A stretch of DNA of 64,000 nucleotides from Chimonanthus salicifolius (taxonomy: Eukaryota; Streptophyta; Magnoliopsida; Laurales; Calycanthaceae), in contig CM023539.1 in NCBI GenBank assembly GCA_013350335.1, forward strand, positions 68,964,781-69,028,780. The letters are read 5' to 3'. Under the pieces are notes generated by a model. That model was not told where the DNA came from and did not search any database. It worked only from the letters and a program-made list of their open reading frames with translations. How positions within the stretch are numbered: position 1 is the first letter of the stretch; every line of letters begins with the position of its first letter. Of this stretch, positions 23,286-34,606 are shown piece after piece. The position numbers and the translations under genes were made by a program.

Positions 23286-26200
23286 TGTAATGGCACGGAA
23301 ATTGTAAATCAATGAATATGTGAATATTATTTATTTTAAGGATGAAAATTGGAAAATTGATGGAATAAATGGTAAATGGGTAAAAATTTGGACAAAGCCC
23401 CAAGTATGGCCCAATAGACCATGGATTGGATTTTAAAATCATTCAAGTGGTCAATGATGGCTAATTGGGCCAAGGGTGGTCAAATTGGGCCCAATACCCA
23501 CTTGGGACCCAATGGATTAAGATAATGTAAGCCCTAAGATAATGGGTAAGGATGACTGTAATTGGGCCATGGGCCCAATGATGATCCAATTGGTTGGAGT
23601 GGGCTTAATGAAATTTAAATCACCTAAGTTAATTTGGATTAGGCCAAGGTGGTGTGACCAAATGGGACCCACCTCCACCTCACCAAGTGAGGTGGCGTGT
23701 GGACCAAGAGTTGGTGGGGCCAGCCACCATGGTTGACTTGGTCAACCATGGGTGGATACATAGAGGGAAGTTAAGAAATGGAATTAAATTAGGTGGGAAT
23801 TAATTCAACTAAGGTAATTAGTTAATTTATTAAATGATTAAAATAATCAAATGAGATGGTCAAATGGTCAAATAAAAGACCAAAAGCCATCTCATTTTTA
23901 AACACAAAGAAAAAAAACGTTGGGTGGTGGTTATCCCAACCACCACCATAAAGTAAGAAAAAAATCTCATTTGGTTGGTGGGGGAATTAAAGGCACCAAA
24001 GGAGATTAATCTTATCTCTTTCCTTTTCATCTCCTTTACTCTCATTTCACTCTCCTCATCTTTCACACTCTCCTAGCCGTCCCTCATACCCAAGGTAGAG
24101 AAGAAGAAAAAAATTAAGGAAGAAGAAGAAGAAAGGCTTGGAAGAAAAGAGAGGAGGAAGTTGTAAGTTGGGTTATCCCTTTAAAATCAAACTATAGAAT
24201 CCTATTTTCTCATCTCCATCTTTCCCTCTCCCTCTCTCAAGCAAACCCTACCTTGGCCAATCCTAAGTTAGGAGGGTTTCACCCTTGATCAAGCATCTTG
24301 ACCTACCAAAGATCAAGAGGAAGGAGAAAGGAGCCTAAGGAAGCCGACGGGAGTGGCGGAAATTGGAGGAGACGACGGATTGTGAGTATTTTTTAAACAA
24401 GAAATTTTGGATTTTTAGGGTTTAAGATTTGGGATTCATTTGGTAAATTTAGTGATGGTCAAATGATTTTATGCCATGCATTTTAAATCCATCAATTTGA
24501 AAGATGGAAAGTGGAGGAAACTCTAATGGATAAATTAGGGTTAAAGAAAGAAAAAATATATATATATATATACAAATGGATTAAGGGTTATGTAATTAAT
24601 GTGTGAATTTTTTTAGGGTTTTAAGGAATGAAGGACATTGTATAATTAGGTGTTAATTAAGCATGGTAAAAAGGGTTGATGAATCTAATTAGGGTTATGT
24701 AATTTATGTGTAAAATTTTTAGGGCTTTAAGGAATGGAGGACATGGAAAGTAATTTGGGCATTTTAATGATTTATTAGGATTTATGAAGAATGGAAACCA
24801 TGGAGGATGGTTTAGGGTTTTAAGGGCTTATTGATTAAATGTGGTTAAGTTTAAATGGGTGTTTATAAGAAAAATGATGGAGAAGATTAACAATTTTTTT
24901 AAATGGACCTTAAGCATTGTAAATAGGATTTCAAAAACAAAAACTATGGAAAGATTTTATGGATGGAATGTTATGGAACCCTATGGTGATGAATGTTGGT
25001 GGTTTTGTTGTACCAAAATGAACCTAGTGTTGATATTTGTAATGGACTCCAATGTAGTTAAAGATGAGGGTTTTATGATGGTGTGATAATGGTTATGAAT
25101 AATGGAAAATAAATGGGAGTGTTGGTAATGTAGATGAACCAAAAAGAGACCTAATGTTGATCAAAGGGGTGATCTAAAATGTATGATAAAATCCCCACAT
25201 GGAGGGACTTGTGATGGAATTAAGTGATATATGTTGACCAAGGAAAAAAAAAATGGGAAAAGGACACCATGGGTTCATTTAACCCATGGCCCATTGGTGA
25301 GCCTTGTGATGGGTTAGATTGAAATGTGAATGATGTTTATGGCCTTCAAAGGGCATGAATGGATAATGGACTTAATGTGGGTTAAATGCATGAAGTAAAC
25401 CCCATGGGAAGATTTGAGGAATGGGGTATTTTGAACCCATGACCCAATTTTATGAGACAATTGATGGGTTAAGTATGGGACTATATGGGTGTTTAAATTA
25501 ATAAGGATTAGGCTAATTAGATGGTGGAATTTTAGTGATCTTGTGACATGTTAATGAATCATTGATGGATCCAAGATTTTGAATCTATCATGGGTCTAAG
25601 AATGGAGAAATAAAAATGAGTAATTAATCATGTAAAAGAGTAGTGGCAAAATTGTAAATAATGGCCAAATTCAAGAACTCCATGAAAAATGATCATGGAC
25701 ATAAGTGCAATTATGGTAACCTTAAGTATGTGATTAATGGATTTAAAAGGTTAAAAATATGGACTAATTATGTGTATGTAATAAGGTATTGGATATCGCG
25801 AGCGGTACGCGTGTCGGTAGCCGGATTATTGGACGAAACCATAAAAGGACGCGAGTCGGTATTCGGTAGGATTCCTACCTACTTGTAAGCTATGGATTAG
25901 GTGCTATGTGAATGGTTATTACTTTATTTTTGGAAATTATATGTTTGGTTATATGATGGTTTATGAAATTATGGTTTATATGTACTTATGGCATATGGTT
26001 AACCTATGAATTATATGTTAGTGATATGAGTAATATGTAAAGACTATGACCCAAATATATTACATAGCATAATGCATTACATCTCATGCATGGCATGGGC
26101 CGAAAAAAAATAAACAAACCGGAGTCCATGCTCCGTCGGGGCGACCGAGAACAGGCATGGGGATACCTTGACGAGGTCTTGCTGTCAAGGGGATATGACG

Positions 26201-26875
26201 TCATGATGGTAGGGATGATGGGTGGGATTCATAACATAGACACCCATGGCATGGCATTCACTTTATATTTTCATGATATGATGGTTTACCAGTTTTCATT
26301 GTGTTATTATCTGTATGCTGTTATTACTAATCCATGTGCTAGCCCTACCCGGAGTCCTACTGGACGCGTGGTCTAATGCCCTACTTCTACCCTAGCTAAT
26401 GACGCAGGAAATGCCGAAGCAGAAGGATGAGACGGGAGCCAAGCTTAGGAGCTTGGGAAGGCGGACTAATTATTTTGTTTAAGTTTATTTTGGGAAATGT
26501 GTATTAATATAGTTTAGCTTGTCGGAAATGTAATATTTTAGACTTATTACTATGATTTGGATTTTATGGTAGACATATGATGTTATGGCATTTTAGTAAT
26601 TAAATGATGAAATCTTCCCTGCTATCTAGAAAAATTGGTAGGGTAGTATCTATTATCATTCCGTATTTAATGTATTATTCCTCGAGCTTACTTCTACGGG
26701 TGAACCATTCTCCGTGGACTCCGTTCCACGCACCCGTAGGGTTGGCCAGTTAAGGGCCGTGCTTTAGAAGCTCGGACTTAACTCGCGTCGTGACGTCCTC
26801 GCCCTTTGTCACTTATTAATTTAAAAAAAAAAAAAATTAGACTCTGATTTTCGGTGAAAAGGGGCGGGCGTTACA
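23286..26875 (+). repeat. 5' LTR of gypsy element, left copy
   Basis: 3590 bp, beginning TGTAATGGC and ending GGGCGTTACA, immediately before the primer-binding site. It contains a hairpin (23727-23751), a (TA)n microsatellite near 24556-24572, a second hairpin at 25267-25289, and an AAGAAG-rich stretch near 24100-24155. No gene is present; the small frames that recur in every LTR copy have no recognisable domain. Confidence 0.93.
23727..23751. repeat. Perfect LTR hairpin
   Basis: CCATGGTTGAC, then TTG, then GTCAACCATGG: an 11-bp perfect stem with a 3-base loop. It is found in all LTR copies, with one stem mismatch in some (CCATAGG at 32161). Confidence 0.85.
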
Positions 26876-26877
26876 GT

Positions 26878-26889
26878 TGGTATCAGAGC
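26878..26889 (+). other. Primer-binding site (initiator Met tRNA)
   Basis: TGGTATCAGAGC lies two bases after the LTR end and is complementary to the 3' end of plant initiator tRNA-Met, the usual primer for minus-strand DNA synthesis in plant LTR retrotransposons. Confidence 0.93.
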
Positions 26890-27405
26890 AAAATCAGAAG
26901 CATGAATCTCTCGAAGTAAGATTAAGACGGTTTCACGTCTCACTGACGGATAAGAATCCCAACTGACCGACTCTTCGGAGTCCGCTGCACGGGGGCCGGG
27001 TTAATTTACTTCAATTAACTCAGACGGAAGCATTCAATCTGAGAACAACGTTTGACGAAAAGGAATGATAGCAAGGGAAGCAAAATCACTTTAAGTTGGA
27101 ATTATCAAACGTAGCGAAATAGGAAAATCTCCCCAATTTCCTCGAATTAAAAATAAACATTTGATAGTTGGGAAGTTTTCCCTCAAACCAAGTGTGCATA
27201 TTTGGCAACTTCCCCCCAAATGGAAAGAAAAACATTTGATACTTAAGAAATTTTCCCCCAAAAATGAAGTATACATAGTCGGTATTTATTTTTCCCCAAA
27301 CTGAAGAAAGTATTTGATACTTAGGGAAATTTTTTCTCAAAATATATGAATACAACAATTCTACGAAAGAACTAAATCAATAAGTATTTTCGATGATTTA
27401 GGAAA
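26890..27405 (+). other. Retrotransposon leader, with degenerate internal repeats
   Basis: Untranslated leader between the primer site and the gag start. From about 27155 to 27350 a motif of the form ACATTTGATA followed by a short spacer and CCCCAAA recurs three or four times at roughly 60-80 bp spacing. No open frame is credible. The right arm has the same leader at 41222-41723. Confidence 0.7.
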
Positions 27406-28233
27406 ATGCCTCGGAAGAGAAGAACCCAACAAAATCCACGGGTAGAGGAAGAGGTGCCACCACCTCATCAGGAAGAAGAAGTACTGCCCCCGCATCAAGA
27501 GGGGGTACAGCCACCTCATCAAGCAGAGGGACAGAATAGTATAAACATACAAGGTGTACCTCCCGAGCTAAAAGACATAGTTCAAGCGGCAATCGCTTCT
27601 GCTCTTCAACAACATTTGAGCGGAAATGCGACTACTAGCGACACCAGTAAATGGAAGATGGTCAAAGACTTCCAGCAATAGTGCCCTCCCTACTTCAGAG
27701 GAAAAGAAAGGGTTGTAGGAGCAGATCATTGGTTAAAGAAGATCACTTAGATCTTGAATCTGGATACCGAGCATCGGAGGGCTCGTAAGTTTGAGCGAGG
27801 CCTTCGGACTAGCATCAGGGCTAGGGTGACCATTTTCAAGGAACCCACACTGGCAGGGGTGGTCAGCAAGGCCACTATCGCAGAACGAGAATTGAATGAG
27901 TTGGCGCGGCCTAACAACCGCCGGGGGCAGAGTGGGCGGGGCGCATTTCAACCCAACAAGAGGTTCCGCCTGAGTTTCAACAGACCCTCACCCTCCATTG
28001 GGTCTACAAGGGGCTTTCGTCCCAACCAGCCCTCCCCGTCAGCATCAGTCACCCAGGTCCAACGGGGTGGGGGTACTTGCTATCAGTGTGGCCAACAAGC
28101 CACTTCAAGAGGGAGTGTCCACAACTCAACAGATCCTCTAATTTCAGGGGTTCTTCCCGCTCTCCAGCTCAGCCAGCTCAGTCGTGAGGAGGCAAAGCGC
28201 ACAACCAGGCAGGGCGAGCGACAAACCCTGTAG
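27406..28233 (+). pseudogene. gag: gag remnant, left copy (internal deletion, zinc knuckle broken)
   Basis: Gag forms the intracellular particle that packages the element RNA. The start at 27406 opens MPRKRRTQQNPRVEEEV, with a Pro/His/Glu-rich N terminus containing three PPHQ repeats. TAG stops occur at 27679 and, shared with the right arm, after ADHWLKKIT near 27748. Directly after it the frame resumes with a segment (HRRARKFERGLR) that in related gags lies well over 100 residues farther on, so the middle of the capsid domain is missing. Near 28075-28115 a CCHC zinc knuckle starts as CYQCGQ, but a 1-base shift puts the His and last Cys in another frame. A dead gene. Confidence 0.85.
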
Positions 28234-30056
28234 GATCTGGACGGTTTTTTGCTATACCTTCTCCAATAGCGGTGGATCGCTCGGTGATTCAAGGTATGGC
28301 TGTAGTTGGTAGCTCTTATGCTGTTGCATTATTTGACTCTGGAGTTTCCCATTCATTTATATCTGCTGCATTCATATCTGCTACGGGCACATTAGTACAG
28401 AACCTGTCCACCTCACTTACCATTGTGTCCCCCGTCGGAGACACATCTTTGGGACTCATATGCACGACACTGAACACTGAACTCGCTGGATTCAGATTCG
28501 AGTTATTTAGTAATTGATATGGCGGAATACGATGTTATATTTGGTATGGACTGGTTGGCTACATATCAGGCCCATATTGATTGCTATCTTCGAAGGGTGA
28601 TATTTTGGTCACCCGAGGGAAAGCGGTATATAGTACCCGCTGATAGACAAGGTATTCCTAGAAGGCTGCAGGAAGAATTGAACCACCTTGACTTGAACAA
28701 CATTAGATTAGACAGAGCACCAGGGGCTGAACTTCAGCCAGTAGTAGCAGATTATGCCGAGATATTCCCAGCAGAGCTCCCTGGTTTGCCACCCAAGAGG
28801 GAGATAAACTTTGAGATCAAGTTATATCCCGGCACTGCTCCAGTATCGTTGCCACATTATAGGATGGCACCAGCTGAGATGATCGAGTTGAAGAAGCAGA
28901 TTGATGAACTGCTCAGATTGGGTTTTATTCGGAATAGCACATCAGCATGGGGAGCCCCGGTATTATTTGTGAAGAAGAAGGACGGTACCCTTCGGATGTA
29001 TGTGGATTATAGAAAATTGAACCAGCTGACTGTCAAGAACAAGTATCCCCTACCCAGGATTGACGATCTGTTTGATCAACTTAGGGGTTCCTCTCACTTC
29101 TCCAAGATTGATCTGATGTCCGGATACCATCGAATCTGAGTTAGGGAGGAGGACATAGAGAAGACAGCCTTCAGAACAAGGTATGGTCTATATGAGTATG
29201 TAGTCACGCCGTTTGGGCTTACTAATGCACCAGCTGTGTTCATGGACCTGATGAATAGGATATTCCAGCCTTACTTAGATCAGTTTGTGATCGTATTTAT
29301 TGATGACATCCTGATCTATTCCAAGAGTCAGGAAGAACATGCTAAACACCTGCGGATGGTTCTGGACACCCTGAAGAGGAACCAGTTGTATGCCAAAGCC
29401 AGCAAGTGTGAGTTTTGGCTATCTAAGGTTAACTTCTTGGGACACGTTATATCGGAGGAAGGTATAGCCGTGGACCCGGCTAAGGTAGCAGCAGTGAAGG
29501 AGTGGAAAGTGCTGACAAATGTGACCGAGATCCGCAGTTTTCTGGGATTGGCCGGTTACTACAGGAAATTCATCATGGACTTCTCCAAGATTGCAGCTCC
29601 ACTTACACGACTCACTCAGAAAGGAGTCAAATTTGAGTGGTTGGATCTGTGCAACCGGAGATTTGAGGAGCTAAAGGAGAAGCTTACAACCGCTCCTATT
29701 CTGATCTTGCCCGAAAGAGGCAGAAATTATGAGGTGTACTGTGATGCCTCAGGAGAGGGACTGGGGTGTACACTCAGTCAAGGTAATCAGGCAGTGGCGT
29801 ACGGATCAAGACAGTTGAAAATCCATGAACGCCACTATCCCATACATGATCTGGGGCTAGCAGCAGTGGTCTTCGCTCTCAAAAGCTGGAGACACTATCT
29901 CTATGGTGAGAAATTTGAGGTGTTTTCCGATCACAAGAGTCTGAAATATTTATTTGATCAGAAGGAACTCAACATGAGACAACGGCCGATGGATGGAATA
30001 TCTGGTAGATTATGATTTTGCACTCCGATATCATCCCGGCAAGGCGAATAAGGTGG
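28234..30056 (+). pseudogene. pol: pol: protease, reverse transcriptase and RNase H, left copy
   Basis: The aspartic protease lies at about 28272-28500, with LFDSGVSHSFIS (active-site DSG). A 5-bp deletion relative to the right arm near 28506 shifts the frame just before the linker [11 protein letters not shown] follows: [13 protein letters not shown], then KIDLMSGYH, and the catalytic FIDDILIYS at about 29296-29322. A CGA-to-TGA change gives a stop at 29137-29139, right after SGYHRI; the right arm has an Arg codon there. RNase H begins at [11 protein letters not shown]. The conserved catalytic Glu is Gly at 29854-29856 (GGG; GAG in the right arm). A frame shift shared by both arms follows NMRQR near 29985. 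Enzymatically dead. Confidence 0.9.
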
Positions 30057-31378
30057 TGGATGCCCTCAGCCGCATGTCACACGCGACAGTAGCCAGCTTG
30101 ATCAGGACGGAATGGGAAGTATTGAATACCATTAGAGAGTTTAAACTCTACCTCAATAATCATGGGACCATATATAATCTGATCATACGATCTAATATGG
30201 TCTCCGAGATTGAACGGGAACAACGGACAGATCCAGAGGTGGAGGAGATATGGGCTAAGATGTCTACCGGTGAGGTTGTACCGGAGTGGGAACTACGACC
30301 AGGACAGAGTCTTGTGTTCCGAGGCAGGACATATGTGTCTAAGCGCTGCCGAAGAGAGTTGTTGATTGAAGCACACCAAACCAAGCTCTCTATCCATCCG
30401 GGCAGCACCAAGATGTATCATGACCTTAAGAGGCACTATTGGTGGCGGGGACTCAAGAAAGATGTAGCAGAGTTTGTTGCTCGTTGCCTGACTTGCCAGC
30501 AGGTTAAGGCGGAACATCAGAAACCATTGGGTTTACTCGCACCTTTACCAGTGCCGGAGTGGAAATGGGAGCACATATTTATGGATTTTGTATCAGGGTT
30601 GCCAAGGTCATCGAAGGGCAACGATACAATATGGGTCGTAGTGGACCGGTTGACTAAATCTGCGCATTTCCTTCCCATCAAGATGACAGATTCATCGGAG
30701 ACATTGGGTCGACGGTACATCCGGGATATCATCAGACTACATGGTATTCCTCGGACTATTGTGTCCGACAGGGATGGCCGATTCACCGGTAGAGTATGGC
30801 AGGGCATGCAGTCGGCTATGGGGACCGACATATTGACTAGCACAGCATTTCATCCACAGACTGATGGACAGTCAGAGAGGACAATACAGACATTGGAGGA
30901 TATGCTGAGAGCATGTATGCTAGACTTCAAGGGTGGATGGGAGGATCATTTGCCACTGGTGGAGTTCTTTTACAATAATAGTTACTAGGCAAGCTTTCAG
31001 ATGGCTCCATTTGAGGTCTTATATGGTAGGCCGTGTAGATCTCCAGTGTGTTTGACAGAGGCCGATGAGCTTGCTTTGATTGGGCCGGAATTGGTTGCGG
31101 AGACTACGACGCAGATTAAATTGATACAGCAACATTTACTCACCGCGCAGAGCCGTCAGAAGAGTTATGCCGACAAGAGGAGAAGGTTCCTCGAGTTTGA
31201 GGTGGGAGACTTGGTGTTTTTGAAAGTCTCACCACGGAAGGGGCACATGAGGTTTGGAAAGAAGGGGAAACTGTCGCCTAGATTTGTGGGGCCGTTTTCG
31301 ACTCTGAAAGGGGGGGGGGGGGGGGGGGGGGGTTGCTTATCAATTAGTGCTCCCTCTGCAGCTATCCTCTCTCCATGA
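30057..31378 (+). pseudogene. pol: pol: integrase, left copy, interrupted by stop and G-run
   Basis: Integrase would insert the element cDNA into host DNA. The N-terminal HHCC zinc domain is intact: two His in AHQTKLSIHPGS and the pair in CLTCQQVK (about 30367-30510). The catalytic core keeps Asp in MDFVSGLP, Asp in IVSDRDGRF and Glu in DGQSERTIQ, the DDE triad. A TAG shared with the right arm follows NNSY at 30986-30988. The C-terminal GPF/Y-type module begins at PRFVGPF (about 31274) and is then broken by a run of 23 G (31310-31332), after which the original reading continues in another frame. This is the best preserved part of the left element, yet still non-functional. Confidence 0.9.
31310..31332 (+). 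repeat. Homopolymer G23 tract in integrase C terminus
   Basis: Twenty-three consecutive G directly after the GPF motif. The right-arm copy has 24 C at 37279-37302, followed by TACCCC repeats. Such a tract can form G-quadruplexes and is prone to length error in sequencing and replication. Confidence 0.95.
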
Positions 31379-31402
31379 TGTATTCCATGTATCCATGTAT
31401 CC

Positions 31403-31639
31403 ATGTTGAGAAAGTATAACCCCGATCCTTCTCATGTGTTGAATGTTCAAGACATCGATGTACAAAGCGATGTGACATATGTGGAGAAGCCGGTCAGAAT
31501 AATCGGGAGCGAGCAAAGGGTATTGCGGAACCGTACCATTCAGTTCGTCAAGGTGGTATGGGACCGACATGGCAATGAGGAAGCCACCTGGGAACTTGAG
31601 TCAGAAATGAGAACCTCTCATCTAGAACTCTTTGTATGA
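31403..31639 (+). pseudogene. C-terminal chromodomain-like segment of pol, left copy
   Basis: The end of the polyprotein reads MLRKYNPDPSHVL, then an acidic spacer and VKVVWDRHGNEEATWELE, with a stop at 31637-31639. The pattern of aromatic and acidic residues (VxW...EATWE.E..M) matches the truncated chromodomain that Tekay/Del chromoviruses carry after integrase and that targets integration to heterochromatin. The frame is open here but disconnected from integrase by the G-run frame change and the stop at 31376-31378. Family assignment rests on motif recognition only. Confidence 0.75.
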
Positions 31640-31686
31640 GATGTTTTGAACCTCTACTTCGTTCGAATTTTCGGGACGAAAATTTC

Positions 31687-31695
31687 AAAAGAGGA
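31687..31695 (+). other. Polypurine tract
   Basis: AAAAGAGGA, six bases before the TG of the 3' LTR, is the probable primer for plus-strand DNA synthesis. The mirror copy is at 36925-36933. Confidence 0.7.
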
Positions 31696-31701
31696 TTGTA
31701 T

Positions 31702-32967
31702 TGTAATGGCCCGAAAATTGTAAATCAATGAATATGTGAATATTATTTATTTTAAGGATGAAAATTGGGAAATTGATGGAATAAATGGTAAATGGGCAAA
31801 AATTTGGACAAAGGCCCAAGTATGGCCCAATAGACCATGGATTGGATTTTAAAATCATTTAAGTGATCAATGATGACCAATTGGGCCAAGGGTGGTCAAA
31901 TTGGGCCCAATACCCACTTGGGACCCAATTGATTAAGATAATGTAAGCCCTAAGATAAATGGGTAAGGATGAATGTAATTGGGCCATGGGCCCAATGATG
32001 ATCCAATTGGTTGGAGTGGGCTTAATGAAATTTAAATCACCTAAGTTAATTTGGATTAGGCCAAGGTGGTGTGACCAAATGGGACCCACCTCCACCTCAC
32101 CAAGTGAGGTGGCGTGTGGACCAAGAGTTGGTGGGGCCAGCCACCATGGTTGACTTGGTCAACCATAGGTGGATACAAAGAGGGAAGTTAAGAAATGGAA
32201 TTAAATTAGGTGGGAATTAATTCAACTAAGGTAATTAGTTAATTTATTAAATGATTAAAATAATCAAATGAGATGGTCAAATGGTCAAATAAAAGACCAA
32301 AAGCCATCTCATTTTTAAACACAAAGAAAAAAACGTTGGGTGGTGGTTATCCCAACTACCACCATAAAGTAAGAAAAAAATCTCATTTGGTTGGTGGGGG
32401 AATTAAAGGCACCAAAGGAGATTAATCTTATCTCTTTCCTTTTCATCTCCTTTACTCTCATTTCACTCTCCTCATCTTTCACACTCTCCTAGCCATCCCT
32501 CATACCCAAGGTAGAGAAGAAGAAAAAAATTAAGGAAGAAGAAGAAGAAAGGCTTGGAAGAAAAGAGAGGAGGAAGTTGTAAGTTGGGTTATCCCTTTAA
32601 AATCAAACTATAGAATCCTATTTTCTCATCTCCATCTTTCCCTCTCCCTCTCTCAAGCAAACCCTACCTTGGCCAATCCTAAGTTAGGAGGGTTTCACCC
32701 TTGATCAAGCATCTTGACCTACCAAAGATCAAGAGGAAGGAGAAAGGAGCCTAAGGAAGCCGACGGGAGTGGCGGAAATCGGAGGAGACGACGGATTGTG
32801 AGTATTTTTTAAACAAGAAATTTTGGATTTTTAGGGTTTAAGATTTGGGATTCATTTGGTAAATTTAATGGTGGTCAAATGATTTTATGCCATGGATTTT
32901 AAATCCATCAATTTGAAAGATGGAAAGTGGAGGAAACTCTAATGGATAAATTAGGGTTAAAGAAAGA

Positions 32968-32998
<31 letters not shown>

Positions 32999-33807
32999 CA
33001 AATGGATTAAGGGTTATGTAATTAATGTGGGAATTTTTTTAGGGTTTTAAGGAATGAAGGACATTGTATAATTAGGCGTTAATTAAGCATGGTAAAAAGG
33101 GTTGATGAATCAAATTAGGGTTATGTAATTTATGTGTAAAATTTTTAGGGTTTTAAGGTATGGAGGACATGGAAAGTAATTTGGGCATTTTAATGATTTA
33201 TTAGGATTTATGAAGAATGGAAACCATGGAGGATGGTTTAGGGTTTTAAGGGCTTATTGATTAAATGTGGTTTAGTTTAAAGGGGTGTTTATAAGAAAAA
33301 TGATGGAGAAGATTAACAATTTTTTTAAATGGACCTTAAGCATTGTAAATAGGATTTCAAAAACAAAAACTATGGAAAGATTTTATGGATGGAATGTTGT
33401 GGAACCCTATGGTGATGAATGTTGGTGGTTTTGTTGTACCAAAATGAACCTAGTGTTGATATTTGTAATGGACTCCAATGTAGTTAAAGATGAGGGTTTA
33501 TGATTGGTGTGATAATGGTTATGAATAATGGAAAATAAATGGGAGTGTTGGTAATGTAGATGAACCAAAAAGAGACCTAATGTTGATCAAAGGGGTGATC
33601 TAAAATGTATGATAAAGTCCCCACATGGAGGGACTTGTGATGGAATTAAGTGATATATGTTTCACCAAGGAAAAAAAAAATGGGAAAAGGACACCATGGG
33701 TTCATTTAACCCATGGCCCATTGGTGAGCCTTGTGATGGGTTAGATTGAAATGTGAATGATGTTTATGGCCTTCAAAGGGCATGAATGGATAATGGACTT
33801 AATGTGG
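31702..33807 (+). repeat. 3' LTR of gypsy element, left copy, cut by the gap
   Basis: It starts TGTAATGGCCCGAAAATTG and aligns with the 5' LTR from 23286 to about 25388, then ends at the N run. It carries the same short hairpin as the 5' LTR (33694-33716) and a slightly longer (TA)n tract near 32977-32998. The remaining ~1.5 kb of LTR and the outer target duplication are not in the sequence. Confidence 0.93.
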
Positions 33808-33907
33808 NNNNNNNNNNNNNNNNNNNNNNNNNNNNNNNNNNNNNNNNNNNNNNNNNNNNNNNNNNNNNNNNNNNNNNNNNNNNNNNNNNNNNNNNNNNNN
33901 NNNNNNN
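33808..33907. other. Assembly gap, exactly 100 N
   Basis: A round 100-base N run is a conventional placeholder for a scaffold join of unknown length. It lies at the symmetry axis of the inverted duplication, so the join between the arms is not supported by sequence. Confidence 0.97.
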
Positions 33908-34606
33908 TAAAACCCTAAAACCCTAAACCCCTAAACCCCTAAAACCCTAAACCCCCATAACCTAAACCCTAAACCCCTAAACCCTTAACGCTAAAACCCT
34001 ATAACCGTAAAACCCTAAACCCTAATAAATTTAACTCCTAAAACCCAAAACCCTAAACCCCAAACCCCTAAATCCTAAACCCAAAAACATATAAACGTAA
34101 ACTCGAAATCCCTAAAATTCTAAAACCTTAAACCGTAAACCCAAAACCCTAAAACCCTAAAACCCTAAACACAACACCATAAACCCTAAACCCTAATACC
34201 CTGAAACCCTGAAGCCCTAAACCCTTCGCCCTAAACATTAAACCCTAATCTCTAAACTCTAAAACCTAAACCCCAAACCCTAAACTCTAAAACCCTAAAC
34301 CCAAAACCCTAGACCCTAAAACCTTAAATCCTAAACCCTAAAAACCTAAGACCCTAGACCCTAAAATCTTAAACCCCTAAAACCCTAAACCCTAAATGCT
34401 AATCCCTAAACCCTAAAAACCTAAACCGTAAACATTAAACCCTAAACACTAAACCCCCAAAACCCTAAACCCTAAAGCCTAAAACCCTAAACTCTAAAAT
34501 CCAAAATCCTAAACCCTAAAACCCTAAACCCTAAAATCCTAAACCTCTGCAACCCTAAAACCTAAAATCCTAAACCCCTGCAATCCTAACCTAAAACCGT
34601 AAACAA
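33908..34606 (-). repeat. Degenerate telomere-type (CCCTAAA)n array next to the gap
   Basis: About 0.7 kb of CCCTAAA variants, G-rich strand on minus. It has no counterpart in the left arm, because the left arm is already inside the LTR at the gap. It abuts LTR sequence sharply at 34607. Confidence 0.93.

Larger units (their letters stand above)
23286..33807 (+). mobile_element. Ty3/gypsy LTR retrotransposon (chromovirus, Tekay/Del-like), left copy
   Basis: The order is LTR, tRNA-Met primer site, leader, gag, protease, RT, RNase H, integrase, chromodomain-like tail, polypurine tract, LTR. RT/RNase H before integrase makes it Ty3/gypsy. The tail and the very long LTRs (about 3.6 kb) point to the Tekay/Del chromovirus clade. 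The 5' flank is TTAAT; the same flank (ATTAA) borders the mirror element in the right arm, so both descend from one insertion. The 3' end is lost in the N gap. About thirty differences, counted by eye over the ~2.1 kb of shared LTR sequence, suggest an insertion of moderate age. All coding segments are broken. Confidence 0.92.

Noticed and set aside
23542..23736. A 64-codon frame (MGKDDCNWAMG...) conserved in several LTR copies
   Set aside because: It lies in the untranslated LTR, is conserved only because the LTRs are copies of one another, and shows no recognisable domain.
33908..34606. A de novo telomere added at a broken LTR
   Set aside because: The 0.7 kb is as degenerate as the other arrays, with no run of perfect units as fresh telomerase addition would give; kept only as a junction of interest.
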